IMG/VR virus record: IMGVR_UViG_3300025132_000057
Span: 1 to 50,443 of that record
Length of the DNA stretch: 50,443 nt
Strand: one strand, 5' to 3'
Source of the DNA: a virus
In this document: in pieces, positions 18,311 to 26,977 of the stretch
How the letters are laid out: every line of letters starts with the position of its first letter
Position numbering within the stretch: position 1 is the first letter of the stretch
Position numbers and translations under genes: made by a program
The notes under the pieces: model-generated
What the model was told of the DNA's origin: nothing
What the model saw: the letters and a program-made list of their open reading frames with translations, nothing else
Databases searched by the model: none

Positions 18311-18712
18311 ATGGCAGTAACATTTAGCAGAACAGTAGGATTAGGCGGAGTAATGACCGTTAAGACAGAATTGGACCTCTATGCAGGTACCCCTGAGGAC
18401 AGTACAGCATGGCTTGACGGCGGTGCTGCGGCTGATTCTTATCCGGGTTCCTTGGATGGATTCCAAGCAAAGAACACAAACACAACAGATGCAGTCGGTG
18501 GGTTGAAACTCATCGTAGGTGAATGCACACTCGTACAAAACGCCAACGTATTTACAGTCGGAGGAGACGCAACTATCGTCCAGTCCGTCATCGTTGGTGG
18601 AAGCGGAGCAGCAGGCAAGTCTTTGACAGCCGTTGCAAGCGGTGGCACAATTACTTTTACGGCAGAGGCAACAATCAACACTACAGTCGGTTTCATGGCT
18701 ATCGTGGCTTGA
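18311..18712 (+). CDS. Small beta-rich protein after the capsid gene (head decoration candidate)
   Basis: 133 residues from ATG 18311, chosen because AGGAG at 18297-18301 is 9 bases upstream. The ATG at 18302 directly abuts that site and is less likely. The protein is rich in Gly, Thr, Val and Ala with alternating beta pattern throughout ('GKSLTAVASGGTITFTAEAT'), almost no charged residues after residue 70, and no Cys beyond one. Small beta proteins right after the major capsid gene are often capsid decoration or stabilising proteins. No specific family recognised. Confidence 0.75.
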   Translation: MAVTFSRTVGLGGVMTVKTELDLYAGTPEDSTAWLDGGAAADSYPGSLDGFQAKNTNTTDAVGGLKLIVGECTLVQNANVFTVGGDATIVQSVIVGGSGAAGKSLTAVASGGTITFTAEATINTTVGFMAIVA

Positions 18713-18717
18713 GGTGG
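18711..18717 (+). promoter_or_regulatory. GAGGTGG ribosome binding site facing a CTG codon
   Basis: GAGGTGG overlaps the stop of the preceding gene, as at many junctions here. Six bases later there is an in-frame CTG (18724-18726) and no ATG, GTG or TTG until 18775. Confidence 0.45.
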
Positions 18718-18774
18718 TTTTTTCTGCCTACAATAACCTCACTTGGTCCTTACTATGAACGTAGGGTTCCCGGT

Positions 18775-19125
18775 ATGAAGCGAATCTATGCGATTAGAGG
18801 AACTCCAATGGAAGTTTCTCAAGCATGGCTCGACGAGAACAGGAACCGCTTATCACCAAAATGGTGGAAGGTTGATGGAGACGAAGGAGTAACAGTCGAC
18901 GAAGGAGCAGACGGTCTACCTGATGAAGGTTGGACTAAGAAAGACATCTTGGCATGGCTCACAGGCCGTGGAGAATCCGTTGGTGGATATGCAACCAAAG
19001 CCAAACTATTAGGCTTGGTTGAGAAAACACTCAACCCTCCAGCACCTGAACCAACATCAGTTGTCGAAGAAGCACCAGTCGAAGAAGTAGCAGAAGAAAC
19101 ACAAATAACAGGAGATGAAGAATAA
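18775..19125 (+). CDS. Small protein with SAP/HeH-like helical domain
   Basis: 116 residues from the first ATG (18775). If the CTG at 18724 is used, as the upstream GAGGTGG suggests, the protein is 133 residues and gains 'PTITSLGPYYERRVPG' at its N-terminus, which reads like genuine protein. Residues about 48-82 (from ATG 18775), 'GWTKKDILAWLTGRGESV' then 'YATKAKLLGLVEKTL', match the helix-extension-helix pattern of SAP/HeH/LEM-type domains, which often bind nucleic acid and are frequent in phage head-tail connector regions. The C-terminus is an acidic, Pro/Glu/Val-rich tail. It is coupled to the next gene by a TAATG overlap. Confidence 0.75.
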   Translation: MKRIYAIRGTPMEVSQAWLDENRNRLSPKWWKVDGDEGVTVDEGADGLPDEGWTKKDILAWLTGRGESVGGYATKAKLLGLVEKTLNPPAPEPTSVVEEAPVEEVAEETQITGDEE

Positions 19126-19451
19126 TGGTAGTAACAATAGACCCAAGACCAACAGTATTTGGCGACAGAATGATTGTAACAGGTACTTACGCCGCTGGCG
19201 ATAACGCAATTGACCTAACTGGAATGCTTGCAAGTATAGACTTTGCAGGTGCAAATTCAAGCGGTGCTATTGCGGCACGACCTATCACAGACACAGGTGC
19301 TTCACCGGCTTCACAAGATGTCGTATTTGGTGTAGATGTTCGTATAGACGGTACAACTATCCGTTTAGCGGCTGGATTGGCTGATTCTACAATCGGTGAT
19401 ACCGCACCCACACAGGCTGGAACTTTTATTGCAATAGGTCGCCGTTCTTGA
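19125..19451 (+). CDS. Small beta-rich head/connector protein
   Basis: 108 residues. ATG 19125 overlaps the previous stop (TAATG), with AGGAGATGA at 19110-19118. It is dominated by short strands and Gly/Ala/Asp turns ('VDVRIDGTTIRLAAGLAD'), no Cys, no helix of note. Composition resembles the 133-residue protein two genes upstream, so both may be surface decoration proteins, but they do not align by eye. No family recognised. Confidence 0.72.
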   Translation: MVVTIDPRPTVFGDRMIVTGTYAAGDNAIDLTGMLASIDFAGANSSGAIAARPITDTGASPASQDVVFGVDVRIDGTTIRLAAGLADSTIGDTAPTQAGTFIAIGRRS

Positions 19452-19461
19452 GGTGGCTTAA

Positions 19462-19638
19462 ATGGCAAAGACAACTAAAGTTGTAGGACCGTACGCACCA
19501 AAAGACTTTCAGGATACGTCGACAATGTCGACTACTCTGACGACCGATGTTGCAGCGGCAGCAGGTTCAAACACCATTGCAGGTGCTGAACCCATAACCA
19601 TCTTAGGAAACATTTTTCTAATTGTCACCACGAACTGA
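19462..19638 (+). CDS. 58-residue small protein
   Basis: A short gene supported by a GAGGTGG (19450-19456) that overlaps the previous stop, with ATG 19462 five bases after it, and TGA at 19636-19638 that in turn begins the next ribosome binding site. The reading starts 'MAKTTKVVGPYAPKDFQ' and ends in a hydrophobic stretch 'ITILGNIFLIVTTN'. The middle is Ala/Thr-rich. The C-terminal hydrophobic run of about 12 residues is too short for a confident membrane segment. It fills exactly the gap between its neighbours. Function unknown. Confidence 0.65.
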   Translation: MAKTTKVVGPYAPKDFQDTSTMSTTLTTDVAAAAGSNTIAGAEPITILGNIFLIVTTN

Positions 19639-19648
19639 GGGTGATAGG

Positions 19649-19930
19649 ATGGACGCAGCAACACTCGGACTCGACGAAATCGAGCGCCTTGAGAAGCGTG
19701 GCATACGCCTCGCAGAATCATACGGCGCAGGCTCTGTCTTTAACGAAGAGAAGCCCCTTGAAGGCGTCGTAAGCAAACAACGCATACGAACCCGCAAGGC
19801 AAGCGACGTACTGAACATCGGTTCAGGCACTCGCTGCACTTCCTGTGGTATGCTCTACTTTTGCTGGGTCGACAAATGCAGAACGTGCGGAACAAAAATG
19901 GAATTCAATTTAGGAACAAAGGACGAATAA
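19649..19930 (+). CDS. Small zinc-ribbon protein
   Basis: 93 residues from ATG 19649, which has GAGGGTGA just upstream. The frame is open a little further upstream, but that would overlap the 58-residue gene. The C-terminal third holds a clear four-Cys zinc site: Cys63-x2-Cys66 and Cys77-x2-Cys80 ('CTSCGMLYFCWVDKCRTCG'), a rubredoxin/zinc-ribbon knuckle pair. The N-terminal half is helical and charged ('LDEIERLEKRGIRLAE'). Its place among head and connector genes suggests a virion or assembly role rather than transcription control, but the sequence alone cannot decide. Confidence 0.78.
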   Translation: MDAATLGLDEIERLEKRGIRLAESYGAGSVFNEEKPLEGVVSKQRIRTRKASDVLNIGSGTRCTSCGMLYFCWVDKCRTCGTKMEFNLGTKDE

Positions 19931-19932
19931 AT

Positions 19933-21912
19933 ATGCGAATAGCAGTACGAAAAGCCCCTGAGGACCCTATGAGGCAAGCGTTACTTGACCAACTACGAAG
20001 CCGTTTGAAGGATGCGCCCGGAACAGACATGCAGTCTAAGATTCAACATCTTATGACCAGCGGTATGGGTGAAGAGGACGCTACATCGGTTGCACAACAA
20101 CACGACGAACTTATTACTAAGCCAATTGAAGAGCGCATGGAACGTTTACGTCGAATGAACCCTGACATGGATGAAGGTCGAATGAGGCGAATGGCGGAAC
20201 AATATGTCATGAGTGGGGGTGGCAAAGGCGAAGAACCAGAGAAGCCTCCTCAATCTCCTGAAAGAATCGGAGAAGAAGAAACTCGACCCTCGCTTGGACG
20301 TGGTATGGAACCCGCAGAACGTGCAAAGTTTTTGCAACCTCAACGTGAGGGCGAAGATGAACGCCGAGCAAAGACTGTTCAAATGGGTACTGATAGCGGG
20401 TTTGGTGGATTTGGTTCTGAAACTATACTTCACGACCCAACTGGTCAGCACCCTCTTTTCTATGGCAGTCCAAGAAAATTACAAGATGCAAAAATGAAGC
20501 ATCAACAGGCATCACAAAGAGTTGCACAGATGCGACCTATAATTGATGAATTAGAAAGTCGTATATTTGCTTTGAAGGAAAAAGAAAACCCTACTCCTTA
20601 CGAGTTAGCAATGATTAACCAATTAGAACAGCACAGTTACAACATGCAAGACGATGCATACCAGCATCAAGCACGAGTAGACGATGCTCAATTTGAAATG
20701 GAAAAGCATGGTCCTAAGACTCACTTAAACATAGAACAGTATCTAAATCGAATGTTAGGCGGTGCATCGGCTGGTGCACGTGACGGTCAGTTTGGTGGTC
20801 AAGGACGAAAAGGTGGACTCGGCTTAGCCGATTTCCAACGTGCTATACTGGGACAAGACGCAGGTGACATAGGACGTGGACCCGGTGCTCAGCAAGAAGC
20901 AATGCAACGTATGATGCAACTGCACCAAGACGACCCTCAACAGGGTGCTGCAAATCTATTGAATCATCTCAAGGCCGAAGGTCTGATGATTGATATGGAA
21001 CGAAGTCCAAGTATGAAAAATCTTGACCTCGGTCCTCAGATGGCAGAGAAAACTAAAGGTCTTGAAGCAATGATTCAGGCGGCTCAAAAGCGTGACGTAG
21101 CGTTAGAAGCAGAAAGAAAAGAGTTGTTCGCTAACCCAACTCCTGAAAATATTCAACGTATACAGGACATCGATAGAGAAAGAGACAACTACAGGCGTCA
21201 GATAGTTCAACAACAGCAACAACTTGCTGCTGGTCACATGGAAGTATTAACGCCTGATATACTTGCACAGCGTGTGTTTGGACAGGGTCGAGACATGAGT
21301 CAAGACCCGAAGATTGTCCAACCCGGTCAGGGCGCAGAATCAGAAGATTTGAGATTAGAAGGTGCACTTTCCAACATGATGAATCAACTCGGCTTAAACC
21401 AGCAACCTCCTGAGGACGAAAGTGACGGTGAGCGAGCAATCCGAGAGCAACAGATTGTCAGTGCACGAAAACAATTCAGAGATGCACTCAAGCAAGGTAT
21501 GGGCTCAGACGAGGCAATCGAACAGGTTAAGCAATTCATCGAGGAGAGCAAGACTCGATTCGCAGACGAAGCAGCGCCATACGGGTCCTTATCCGTTCTA
21601 CAACCCGGACAAGGACTTTCTGAAGGTAAAGTCCGACAAGACTTCCCACACGCTCCACAAGGTGCAGATTACACACTCGACGATTCAGATGCACCTGCAC
21701 GAGAGGTACCTGAAGAGCCAAAGTGGATGAATTCAGCAGCACAAGCAGCAAAGGATAGGAAACGATTCGGCGACCCGTTCGGAGACTTTGGTATGCAAGT
21801 TCCTGAAAAAGAAGAAGATGAGGACGATGATATTCAAACAGGATTCTCTATGGCACTCGGTGAACTTCTTATGAAGTCGGTACACGACCGTCTTTGGTGG
21901 CAAGGTCTATGA
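19933..21912 (+). CDS. Uncharacterised 659-residue Gln/Met-rich coiled-coil protein
   Basis: ATG 19933 was chosen: it is 2 bases after the previous stop with AAGGA at 19918-19922. The frame is open for 24 codons further upstream but would overlap the zinc-ribbon gene. The protein is extremely hydrophilic and rich in Gln, Glu, Arg, Met and Pro. Helical coiled-coil stretches span roughly residues 180-260 and 360-440, with Gly-rich and Pro-rich linkers between them. A Gln run occurs near residue 426 ('IVQQQQQLAAG'). The C-terminus is acidic, then hydrophobic and aromatic ('MKSVHDRLWWQGL'). Composition is like that of the protein at 2899. It could be an internal head or ejection protein; no family recognised. 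Confidence 0.68.
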   Translation: MRIAVRKAPEDPMRQALLDQLRSRLKDAPGTDMQSKIQHLMTSGMGEEDATSVAQQHDELITKPIEERMERLRRMNPDMDEGRMRRMAEQYVMSGGGKGEEPEKPPQSPERIGEEETRPSLGRGMEPAERAKFLQPQREGEDERRAKTVQMGTDSGFGGFGSETILHDPTGQHPLFYGSPRKLQDAKMKHQQASQRVAQMRPIIDELESRIFALKEKENPTPYELAMINQLEQHSYNMQDDAYQHQARVDDAQFEMEKHGPKTHLNIEQYLNRMLGGASAGARDGQFGGQGRKGGLGLADFQRAILGQDAGDIGRGPGAQQEAMQRMMQLHQDDPQQGAANLLNHLKAEGLMIDMERSPSMKNLDLGPQMAEKTKGLEAMIQAAQKRDVALEAERKELFANPTPENIQRIQDIDRERDNYRRQIVQQQQQLAAGHMEVLTPDILAQRVFGQGRDMSQDPKIVQPGQGAESEDLRLEGALSNMMNQLGLNQQPPEDESDGERAIREQQIVSARKQFRDALKQGMGSDEAIEQVKQFIEESKTRFADEAAPYGSLSVLQPGQGLSEGKVRQDFPHAPQGADYTLDDSDAPAREVPEEPKWMNSAAQAAKDRKRFGDPFGDFGMQVPEKEEDEDDDIQTGFSMALGELLMKSVHDRLWWQGL

Positions 21913-21947
21913 TGGTGAACCATGTACGGGAGATGAGGGGATGACAT

Positions 21948-24269
21948 ATGCCAGTAGTATTCTCACCCGGTGAAGCGGAAACCCGCCCTCTCAACCCCGA
22001 AGAAATCGTTTACACGACTGCACAGAAAGTCGCTGACTTGCTCGGTATCGGACCGCAAGAAGCCGTCCTGATGTCGGCGAGTGCGGAAGCGAACGCAGTC
22101 TTTGTCACTGGTGCTGACTACAGAAACATCGGCTTTTCAGTTGGCGACATTATACTCATCTACAGTGATGCTGACCCATTGGGTCAAGAGGTCACAATCA
22201 CAGTCATATCTTCAACTACCAGCGGTGTGAAACTTACATTCACAGTAAACGAGGATGGTGTATCATCAATCAATCCCGGCTTGTATGAAACAGCGGACAA
22301 TGGCTATGTCCAAAACACTGCCTCGTTTACCAACGGTAAGACACGAGGCGTCAAGAAATCACACGTCGAGCAACGTATCAAAGAGATACAAGACCGCATC
22401 GACAACATCACTCACAACGCTTGGCGACCGACTCTTGTCTCAGCCGAGTACATTAACTTCGACACATACAAACCATATCGACGTCGATACTATACCGATT
22501 ATGTCGGAACTACTCCATTGCTCTACAGGAACGTACAGCAAATCCTACGACTTGAACTATGGCAAGGTGATGACTATCGTGAGATAGGCGCAGCCGAAGC
22601 ACGTTTGGAGATTGTCGACGAAGAGGAATTGGCCGGTGACTCAATCTATGTCGGTATGACCAACGGCAGTGTGGCAACACTTAGCGTAGGCACAGGAAGC
22701 AACAATTGGCGTGCTGATTTTGACAAAGTAAGCACCGCACAGAATCTCGCTGACCTCATCAACAAAGAAGACAGAGTATCAAAAACAGTGGTTGAGTTCT
22801 CGCCCACGTTCACTCTTGAAGGTTCATCGAGCAACATAGGTGTTCACAACGAAATTCTTGCTTCGGCCAATGCAGACTACGGTAATGGTCATTTGAAACT
22901 TACAAGTATGCGTCAGACCAAAGGCGGTGAGAACACTATGATTGCTTCGACTGATTTGACGAACCTAACCATTTCACAGATTGGCTCACGTTCTACAAAA
23001 ACAGCGAATGGGTATTTTACTTCTGGTGTAAGTTCGGTGAGTAACCCACTTACAGTTGCCTCATATCCTCCAGCGCACACGAATATGATTGTACAGGGTC
23101 TTCTTAGTAGCGGTACAATTATTCTCCTCAAATCAACTGCACCTGACCCAAGCACTATTTTCACAACAGGCCAAGTCGTTTACAATGAGAACAGGGAAGA
23201 AGTAGGGACAATCTCTTCGTTTGGTGGAGGGGCTGGGGTTTATCAGATAGTGTTCACTGCTGCGGTCACAAACATCTCGACCACTGAGGAGTTGTATGAT
23301 TTCAAAACCGTCAACTTGGATTCAGCGGATAGACCGATTACTGTTGGTGGTCACCCCCCTTCAGGGTCAGTTACTTACTATGATTCCAGTGGAAACGTTT
23401 ACGGAACAACAACGGCTGCAAGTGATTCGGTACCAAGCCTTACATTTTCAGCACCTGTACAGAAACTAACCGTAGGTTCCAAACTTTTCAATTACAGTTA
23501 TTTGAAAATATCAGGTACTGCCACTCATACATTCACTGCCGGTGAAGAGATGTTCGATAGTGCAGGGACAAAGATTGGAACGTTCTCTTCGTACGATTCT
23601 GACGATATACGACTTTCTGATACATCAGCACATGTTGGTGAAATTTTTTACGGAAGTGTGCGCCCTGACAGTCCAGTCACAACGGTTACAGTTTCTGATA
23701 CAAGCAATTTCCCAAACAAGGGGATTTTGATGATTACCAATGGTGCAAGCACACGTGTGTTCAAGTACACTGGTAAGACTGCAACAACTTTTACTGGCGT
23801 AGCCGTGTTGGGCGGAGGAGCAGCACTTACACAACTCGATACTGTTGGAACAGAAATAACTCAATACTTCTTCCAATCCGACATCGGTGCACAATCTACA
23901 CAGACAACTACAGTAGTCGACAATGGCGTAGAAACAATCGTTAGACAAAGTGGCGTAGGGTCGCAAAAAAGACTGGGAGACTGGTGGCTCGATGCCGAGA
24001 TGGGTATTATTTACTTCAACAACTCGTATCCGTTCTTTGAATGGAATGCTGTCAAGGTGTCCTACATCTACGGTGAGCGATACTTGGAAAAGGCCATCGA
24101 AGAGGCAGCAACTAAATTCGTCGCTGTCGATTTACTGATGGCTGACGACCGTTCCGTACTCATTCCAGAAGGCAGTCAGAACGTCCCGCTTGCTCAGAAG
24201 ATTCAGATGTTCAAAGAAGAGGCCAACTCACTCTTGAACAGATACAAGGAGATAGTTCTGTTTGAGTGA
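21948..24269 (+). CDS. Head-tail adaptor (connector) with large beta insertions
   Basis: 773 residues; ATG 21948 has GAGGGG 5 bases upstream. Residues about 10-60 and 140-225 resemble gp6-like adaptors that dock under the portal: 'RIKEIQDRIDNITHNAWRP' followed by strands ending 'LLYRNVQQILRLELW'. The C-terminal helices ('ERYLEKAIEEAATKFVAVDL' onward) are also typical. Between them lie about 450 residues of beta-rich repeats, including two copies of a small module (around residues 405-455 and 525-565) of the form hydrophobic-G-T-I-x-S-...-L, also seen in the giant tail protein. Usual adaptors are 90-200 residues, so this is a strongly expanded version, probably with surface-exposed domains. 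Assignment moderate. Confidence 0.72.
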   Translation: MPVVFSPGEAETRPLNPEEIVYTTAQKVADLLGIGPQEAVLMSASAEANAVFVTGADYRNIGFSVGDIILIYSDADPLGQEVTITVISSTTSGVKLTFTVNEDGVSSINPGLYETADNGYVQNTASFTNGKTRGVKKSHVEQRIKEIQDRIDNITHNAWRPTLVSAEYINFDTYKPYRRRYYTDYVGTTPLLYRNVQQILRLELWQGDDYREIGAAEARLEIVDEEELAGDSIYVGMTNGSVATLSVGTGSNNWRADFDKVSTAQNLADLINKEDRVSKTVVEFSPTFTLEGSSSNIGVHNEILASANADYGNGHLKLTSMRQTKGGENTMIASTDLTNLTISQIGSRSTKTANGYFTSGVSSVSNPLTVASYPPAHTNMIVQGLLSSGTIILLKSTAPDPSTIFTTGQVVYNENREEVGTISSFGGGAGVYQIVFTAAVTNISTTEELYDFKTVNLDSADRPITVGGHPPSGSVTYYDSSGNVYGTTTAASDSVPSLTFSAPVQKLTVGSKLFNYSYLKISGTATHTFTAGEEMFDSAGTKIGTFSSYDSDDIRLSDTSAHVGEIFYGSVRPDSPVTTVTVSDTSNFPNKGILMITNGASTRVFKYTGKTATTFTGVAVLGGGAALTQLDTVGTEITQYFFQSDIGAQSTQTTTVVDNGVETIVRQSGVGSQKRLGDWWLDAEMGIIYFNNSYPFFEWNAVKVSYIYGERYLEKAIEEAATKFVAVDLLMADDRSVLIPEGSQNVPLAQKIQMFKEEANSLLNRYKEIVLFE

Positions 24270-24712
24270 TGGTCATGGTAAAGGAAGCACTCGACGTCGT
24301 CATCGAAAAGTTGGAAGGTTGGAACCGAGCCAACAGTAACAACATCAAGCCAGTTATCGCTGACATCGCTACAATCACGCCTGAGCGTGGTAAGCGTCAG
24401 GATTTACAACGCTCTGACTTCGTACTGGTGTACGAGACGGCACACAATGAAGAAGCCCCTGACCTGCTGTACAACTTCGTTACAACACGTGTCAACATCA
24501 CAGTCGACGTACGCACAGCCAAGAGTCGTTCGCATCTACAACTCCTTGAAAACGAGATACGTCGTTTGATTCATGCTGCTCGCAAGGGTGACGCAACGAA
24601 CTATGACCGTATGGTTTTCAAAACACGAACGGATTTGAGTGACCGTACAAAGAAATTATTCAGACATACCTTTCAAGTAGAAGTGGTTACACTGGCTGAA
24701 TCAATAGCATGA
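24269..24712 (+). CDS. Tail terminator / neck protein candidate
   Basis: 147 residues. ATG 24269 overlaps the previous stop (TGATG); GTG 24266 and ATG 24275 are alternatives. The pattern is helix, strands, a long central beta segment 'FVTTRVNITVDVRTAKS', a helix 'LQLLENEIRRLIHAAR' and final strands. This alpha/beta order is typical of gpU/HK97 gp10-like tail terminator proteins, which cap the tail tube and join it to the neck. Position between the adaptor and the tail tube supports this. There is no unique motif, so another connector class is possible. Confidence 0.62.
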   Translation: MVMVKEALDVVIEKLEGWNRANSNNIKPVIADIATITPERGKRQDLQRSDFVLVYETAHNEEAPDLLYNFVTTRVNITVDVRTAKSRSHLQLLENEIRRLIHAARKGDATNYDRMVFKTRTDLSDRTKKLFRHTFQVEVVTLAESIA

Positions 24713-24721
24713 GGTGATTAG

Positions 24722-26722
24722 ATGGTTGGTCAAGCATACAAGGGTGACGTCTCCGAAGTCCTCATGGGGCACGAGACTGGAATTTTCATCGAGCACGCCA
24801 AGCCATGCCATTTCGATACCACATTCAGTGCATCGACACCTGACTTCAACACAATCACGTTCGCAGACACAGGTAGCGGTAACAGCACCATATTTGAAAA
24901 TGCTAAAGCAATTCTCAAAGTTCCAGTCGGTATGCTGATTGGGCAGAAGATTAGTTTTCACAAAACAGCAGATGGAGGCGGATATACCGACCATTACTCT
25001 GATGGAATGACAAACAAGGTATTCACAATCGTTGACCACACTGTAGAAAGTAACGCAACGAAACTCAAGGTCGTCCCAAGATTTACTACAAGTAGCATCG
25101 TAAGTGCTGCTGGCGATGCTATGCTCATCCATTCAACAGGTATGCCAACGCTTGCGAGCGGTTCGACGTTTGCTCACAACGATAGTGCTAAATTGTCAAG
25201 TGAGTTTTCACAAATTGACCAATTTATCGGCCTTGCATCACACATGAAACTGCCTGACACAAAGGTTACGATGCATCGACACCACGTCATAGGACTTGGG
25301 CGACAGGCTGCAATCCAACAAACGGGACGTGTGTTTCATCAGGGCGCTCAACTTGAGATGCCTCTCAACAACCCACGCTGGCTGTACTACAGTCTTGGGC
25401 GTGAGGTTGTCGACGATACCACAATGGTTGCTGCTTATTCAAAGTCAAGAACCGCAGCAGCGGCAGTAACTCCCGGTCAGACATACGTCGATGTAGCCTC
25501 ATTAGCCTTTGGCGACCAAACTGTCGCTATTGGAGATTACATTCTTTTCCATGATGATACACTCACACCAACGGTACACTACAATGCAGTCGACGGAACA
25601 TCAAGTCAGTTTTGGCCGCACAATCACGGAAGCAGTGGGCTAACCAGCGACTCAGAGCACTTTGAACAGGCCATTACAAGTGAGATACGAAGAGTGGTTG
25701 CAATTGATGGCACAACACGTATATTCTTAGACGACCCACTTCAATACGAACATGCTACTTCTGACGGACTGTATCTTTTCCGATTTGCATCAACCAGTGC
25801 TACTGGCAGTCCTCATATCAATACAGACGGTACAATCACAAACGCAGTGCGTCGATTGCTTTTCTCAGGCGATACACTCCCTTCGTTCTGTATCGAACAC
25901 AGTATCCGTAACCGTGATGTTGGCTCGTACAGTAATGAGAACAGTAACGTACCCGGCTCAAGCACAGATAGTAGACAACTGACTCGTGTGTTCCGTGGAT
26001 GCAAGGTTGTCGAATGGGAACTGAATGCAACGGTCGATGCCGAAGTCAAATACCGATGCATCTTTGATGCGCTTTCGTGTTACACTGATACTGGTCGATT
26101 GGAGTCCTCAAATGCAGGCGATAGGTATCGTGCACACAGACTGTTCCAGAACACGGCATCTGATGCAACAGGTCGGAAGGAATCAGGTATCGCTGTAGGC
26201 TCAGAGAAGCCGTTTATGTTCTACAATGGTACAATCACAGCGTTCGGACAAGACATTGGCTTCATCTCCTCTTTTGAATTGAGAGGTAAGACTGGGGTTG
26301 AAATCTTCCACACCATGGGCGGAACACCTGTAGCCGAATCAGTTGACTCAAGCAATCGTACACTCAAGCAAGTACCGTATGGCGGCACACGTAACGCATC
26401 CATTATCCGTGAAGGGCGTGAAGAATTTGAACTTGAAATTGACGTCATCATCCGTGACTCGTTATTGTTCCATGAACTCCGTACGCACCGTGAGGTGTCA
26501 GGCACAGGCGGCTCTACTGGCAATATTATCGAGATGGTGTTCACAAAGCCTACAACTGGTACAACAGGTAGCGCACCACAGATGCGTATTATCTGCGACG
26601 ACTACGTGATTACAGATGCGCCCATACCCGTACCTGACGACAAAGGGCTACTGCACTCCAAAATTCTAATTCATCCGAAGAACATCAAGGTCATCAGTAC
26701 CGACAGCCTTTTCCATTGTTAG
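24722..26722 (+). CDS. Major tail tube protein (enlarged)
   Basis: 666 residues; ATG 24722 follows TGAGGTGA that includes the previous stop. It probably polymerises into the tail tube. The C-terminal domain has the typical pattern: 'ELEIDVIIRDSLLFHELR', then 'NIIEMVFTK', and 'ICDDYVITDAPIPVPDDKGL', the last resembling the loop and strand near the end of many phage tube proteins. Most tube proteins are 150-400 residues, so residues about 35-130 and 240-360 are probably inserted beta domains exposed on the tail surface. It is followed directly by the chaperone pair, as in siphoviruses and myoviruses. Confidence 0.75.
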   Translation: MVGQAYKGDVSEVLMGHETGIFIEHAKPCHFDTTFSASTPDFNTITFADTGSGNSTIFENAKAILKVPVGMLIGQKISFHKTADGGGYTDHYSDGMTNKVFTIVDHTVESNATKLKVVPRFTTSSIVSAAGDAMLIHSTGMPTLASGSTFAHNDSAKLSSEFSQIDQFIGLASHMKLPDTKVTMHRHHVIGLGRQAAIQQTGRVFHQGAQLEMPLNNPRWLYYSLGREVVDDTTMVAAYSKSRTAAAAVTPGQTYVDVASLAFGDQTVAIGDYILFHDDTLTPTVHYNAVDGTSSQFWPHNHGSSGLTSDSEHFEQAITSEIRRVVAIDGTTRIFLDDPLQYEHATSDGLYLFRFASTSATGSPHINTDGTITNAVRRLLFSGDTLPSFCIEHSIRNRDVGSYSNENSNVPGSSTDSRQLTRVFRGCKVVEWELNATVDAEVKYRCIFDALSCYTDTGRLESSNAGDRYRAHRLFQNTASDATGRKESGIAVGSEKPFMFYNGTITAFGQDIGFISSFELRGKTGVEIFHTMGGTPVAESVDSSNRTLKQVPYGGTRNASIIREGREEFELEIDVIIRDSLLFHELRTHREVSGTGGSTGNIIEMVFTKPTTGTTGSAPQMRIICDDYVITDAPIPVPDDKGLLHSKILIHPKNIKVISTDSLFHC

Positions 26723-26737
26723 GTGGTGCAAGAAACA

Positions 26738-26977
26738 ATGAAATACACAATTGCTCTTCATCCACGCAACGAAATTGCGTATGATGTAGCAGAAGAAGAA
26801 GAAGTTTTCAATCCTGAGGCCGGTAAAGTCTCAGATAACCCGTTCGGCGAACATGTCGCTCCATCCGAGGAGCCACTGGTCGCTGAGCAAGAGGACCCCT
26901 CAGAAGAGGCTGCCTCAAATAAAACAGTGAGTGAGTTGGATGACGAAAGCATCGAAACAGATGAAAATAAAAATTGA
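26738..26977 (+). CDS. Small acidic protein before the tail chaperones
   Basis: 79 residues from ATG 26738, with AGGTGGTG at 26721-26728 and 9-base spacing. A GTG at 26723 is less likely because it lies inside the ribosome binding site. After a short beta-like start ('MKYTIALHPRNEIAYDV') the protein is very acidic (more than 20 Glu and Asp) and probably disordered. Its end overlaps the first chaperone gene by 17 bases, and that gene has no clear ribosome binding site, so translation is probably coupled. Function unknown; it may be part of the chaperone set. Confidence 0.68.
   Translation: MKYTIALHPRNEIAYDVAEEEEVFNPEAGKVSDNPFGEHVAPSEEPLVAEQEDPSEEAASNKTVSELDDESIETDENKN

Noticed and set aside
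23625-23966. 113-codon - strand frame with many Cys residues in the adaptor gene
   Set aside because: The Cys codons are antisense of common Thr/Ala/Ser codons in the real gene; no start signal or context.
26961-26977. A-rich overlap of the acidic protein and the first chaperone as another frameshift site
   Set aside because: The frames are offset by +1, no known +1 or -2 slip motif is present, and the second frame has its own ATG there; coupling explains it better.
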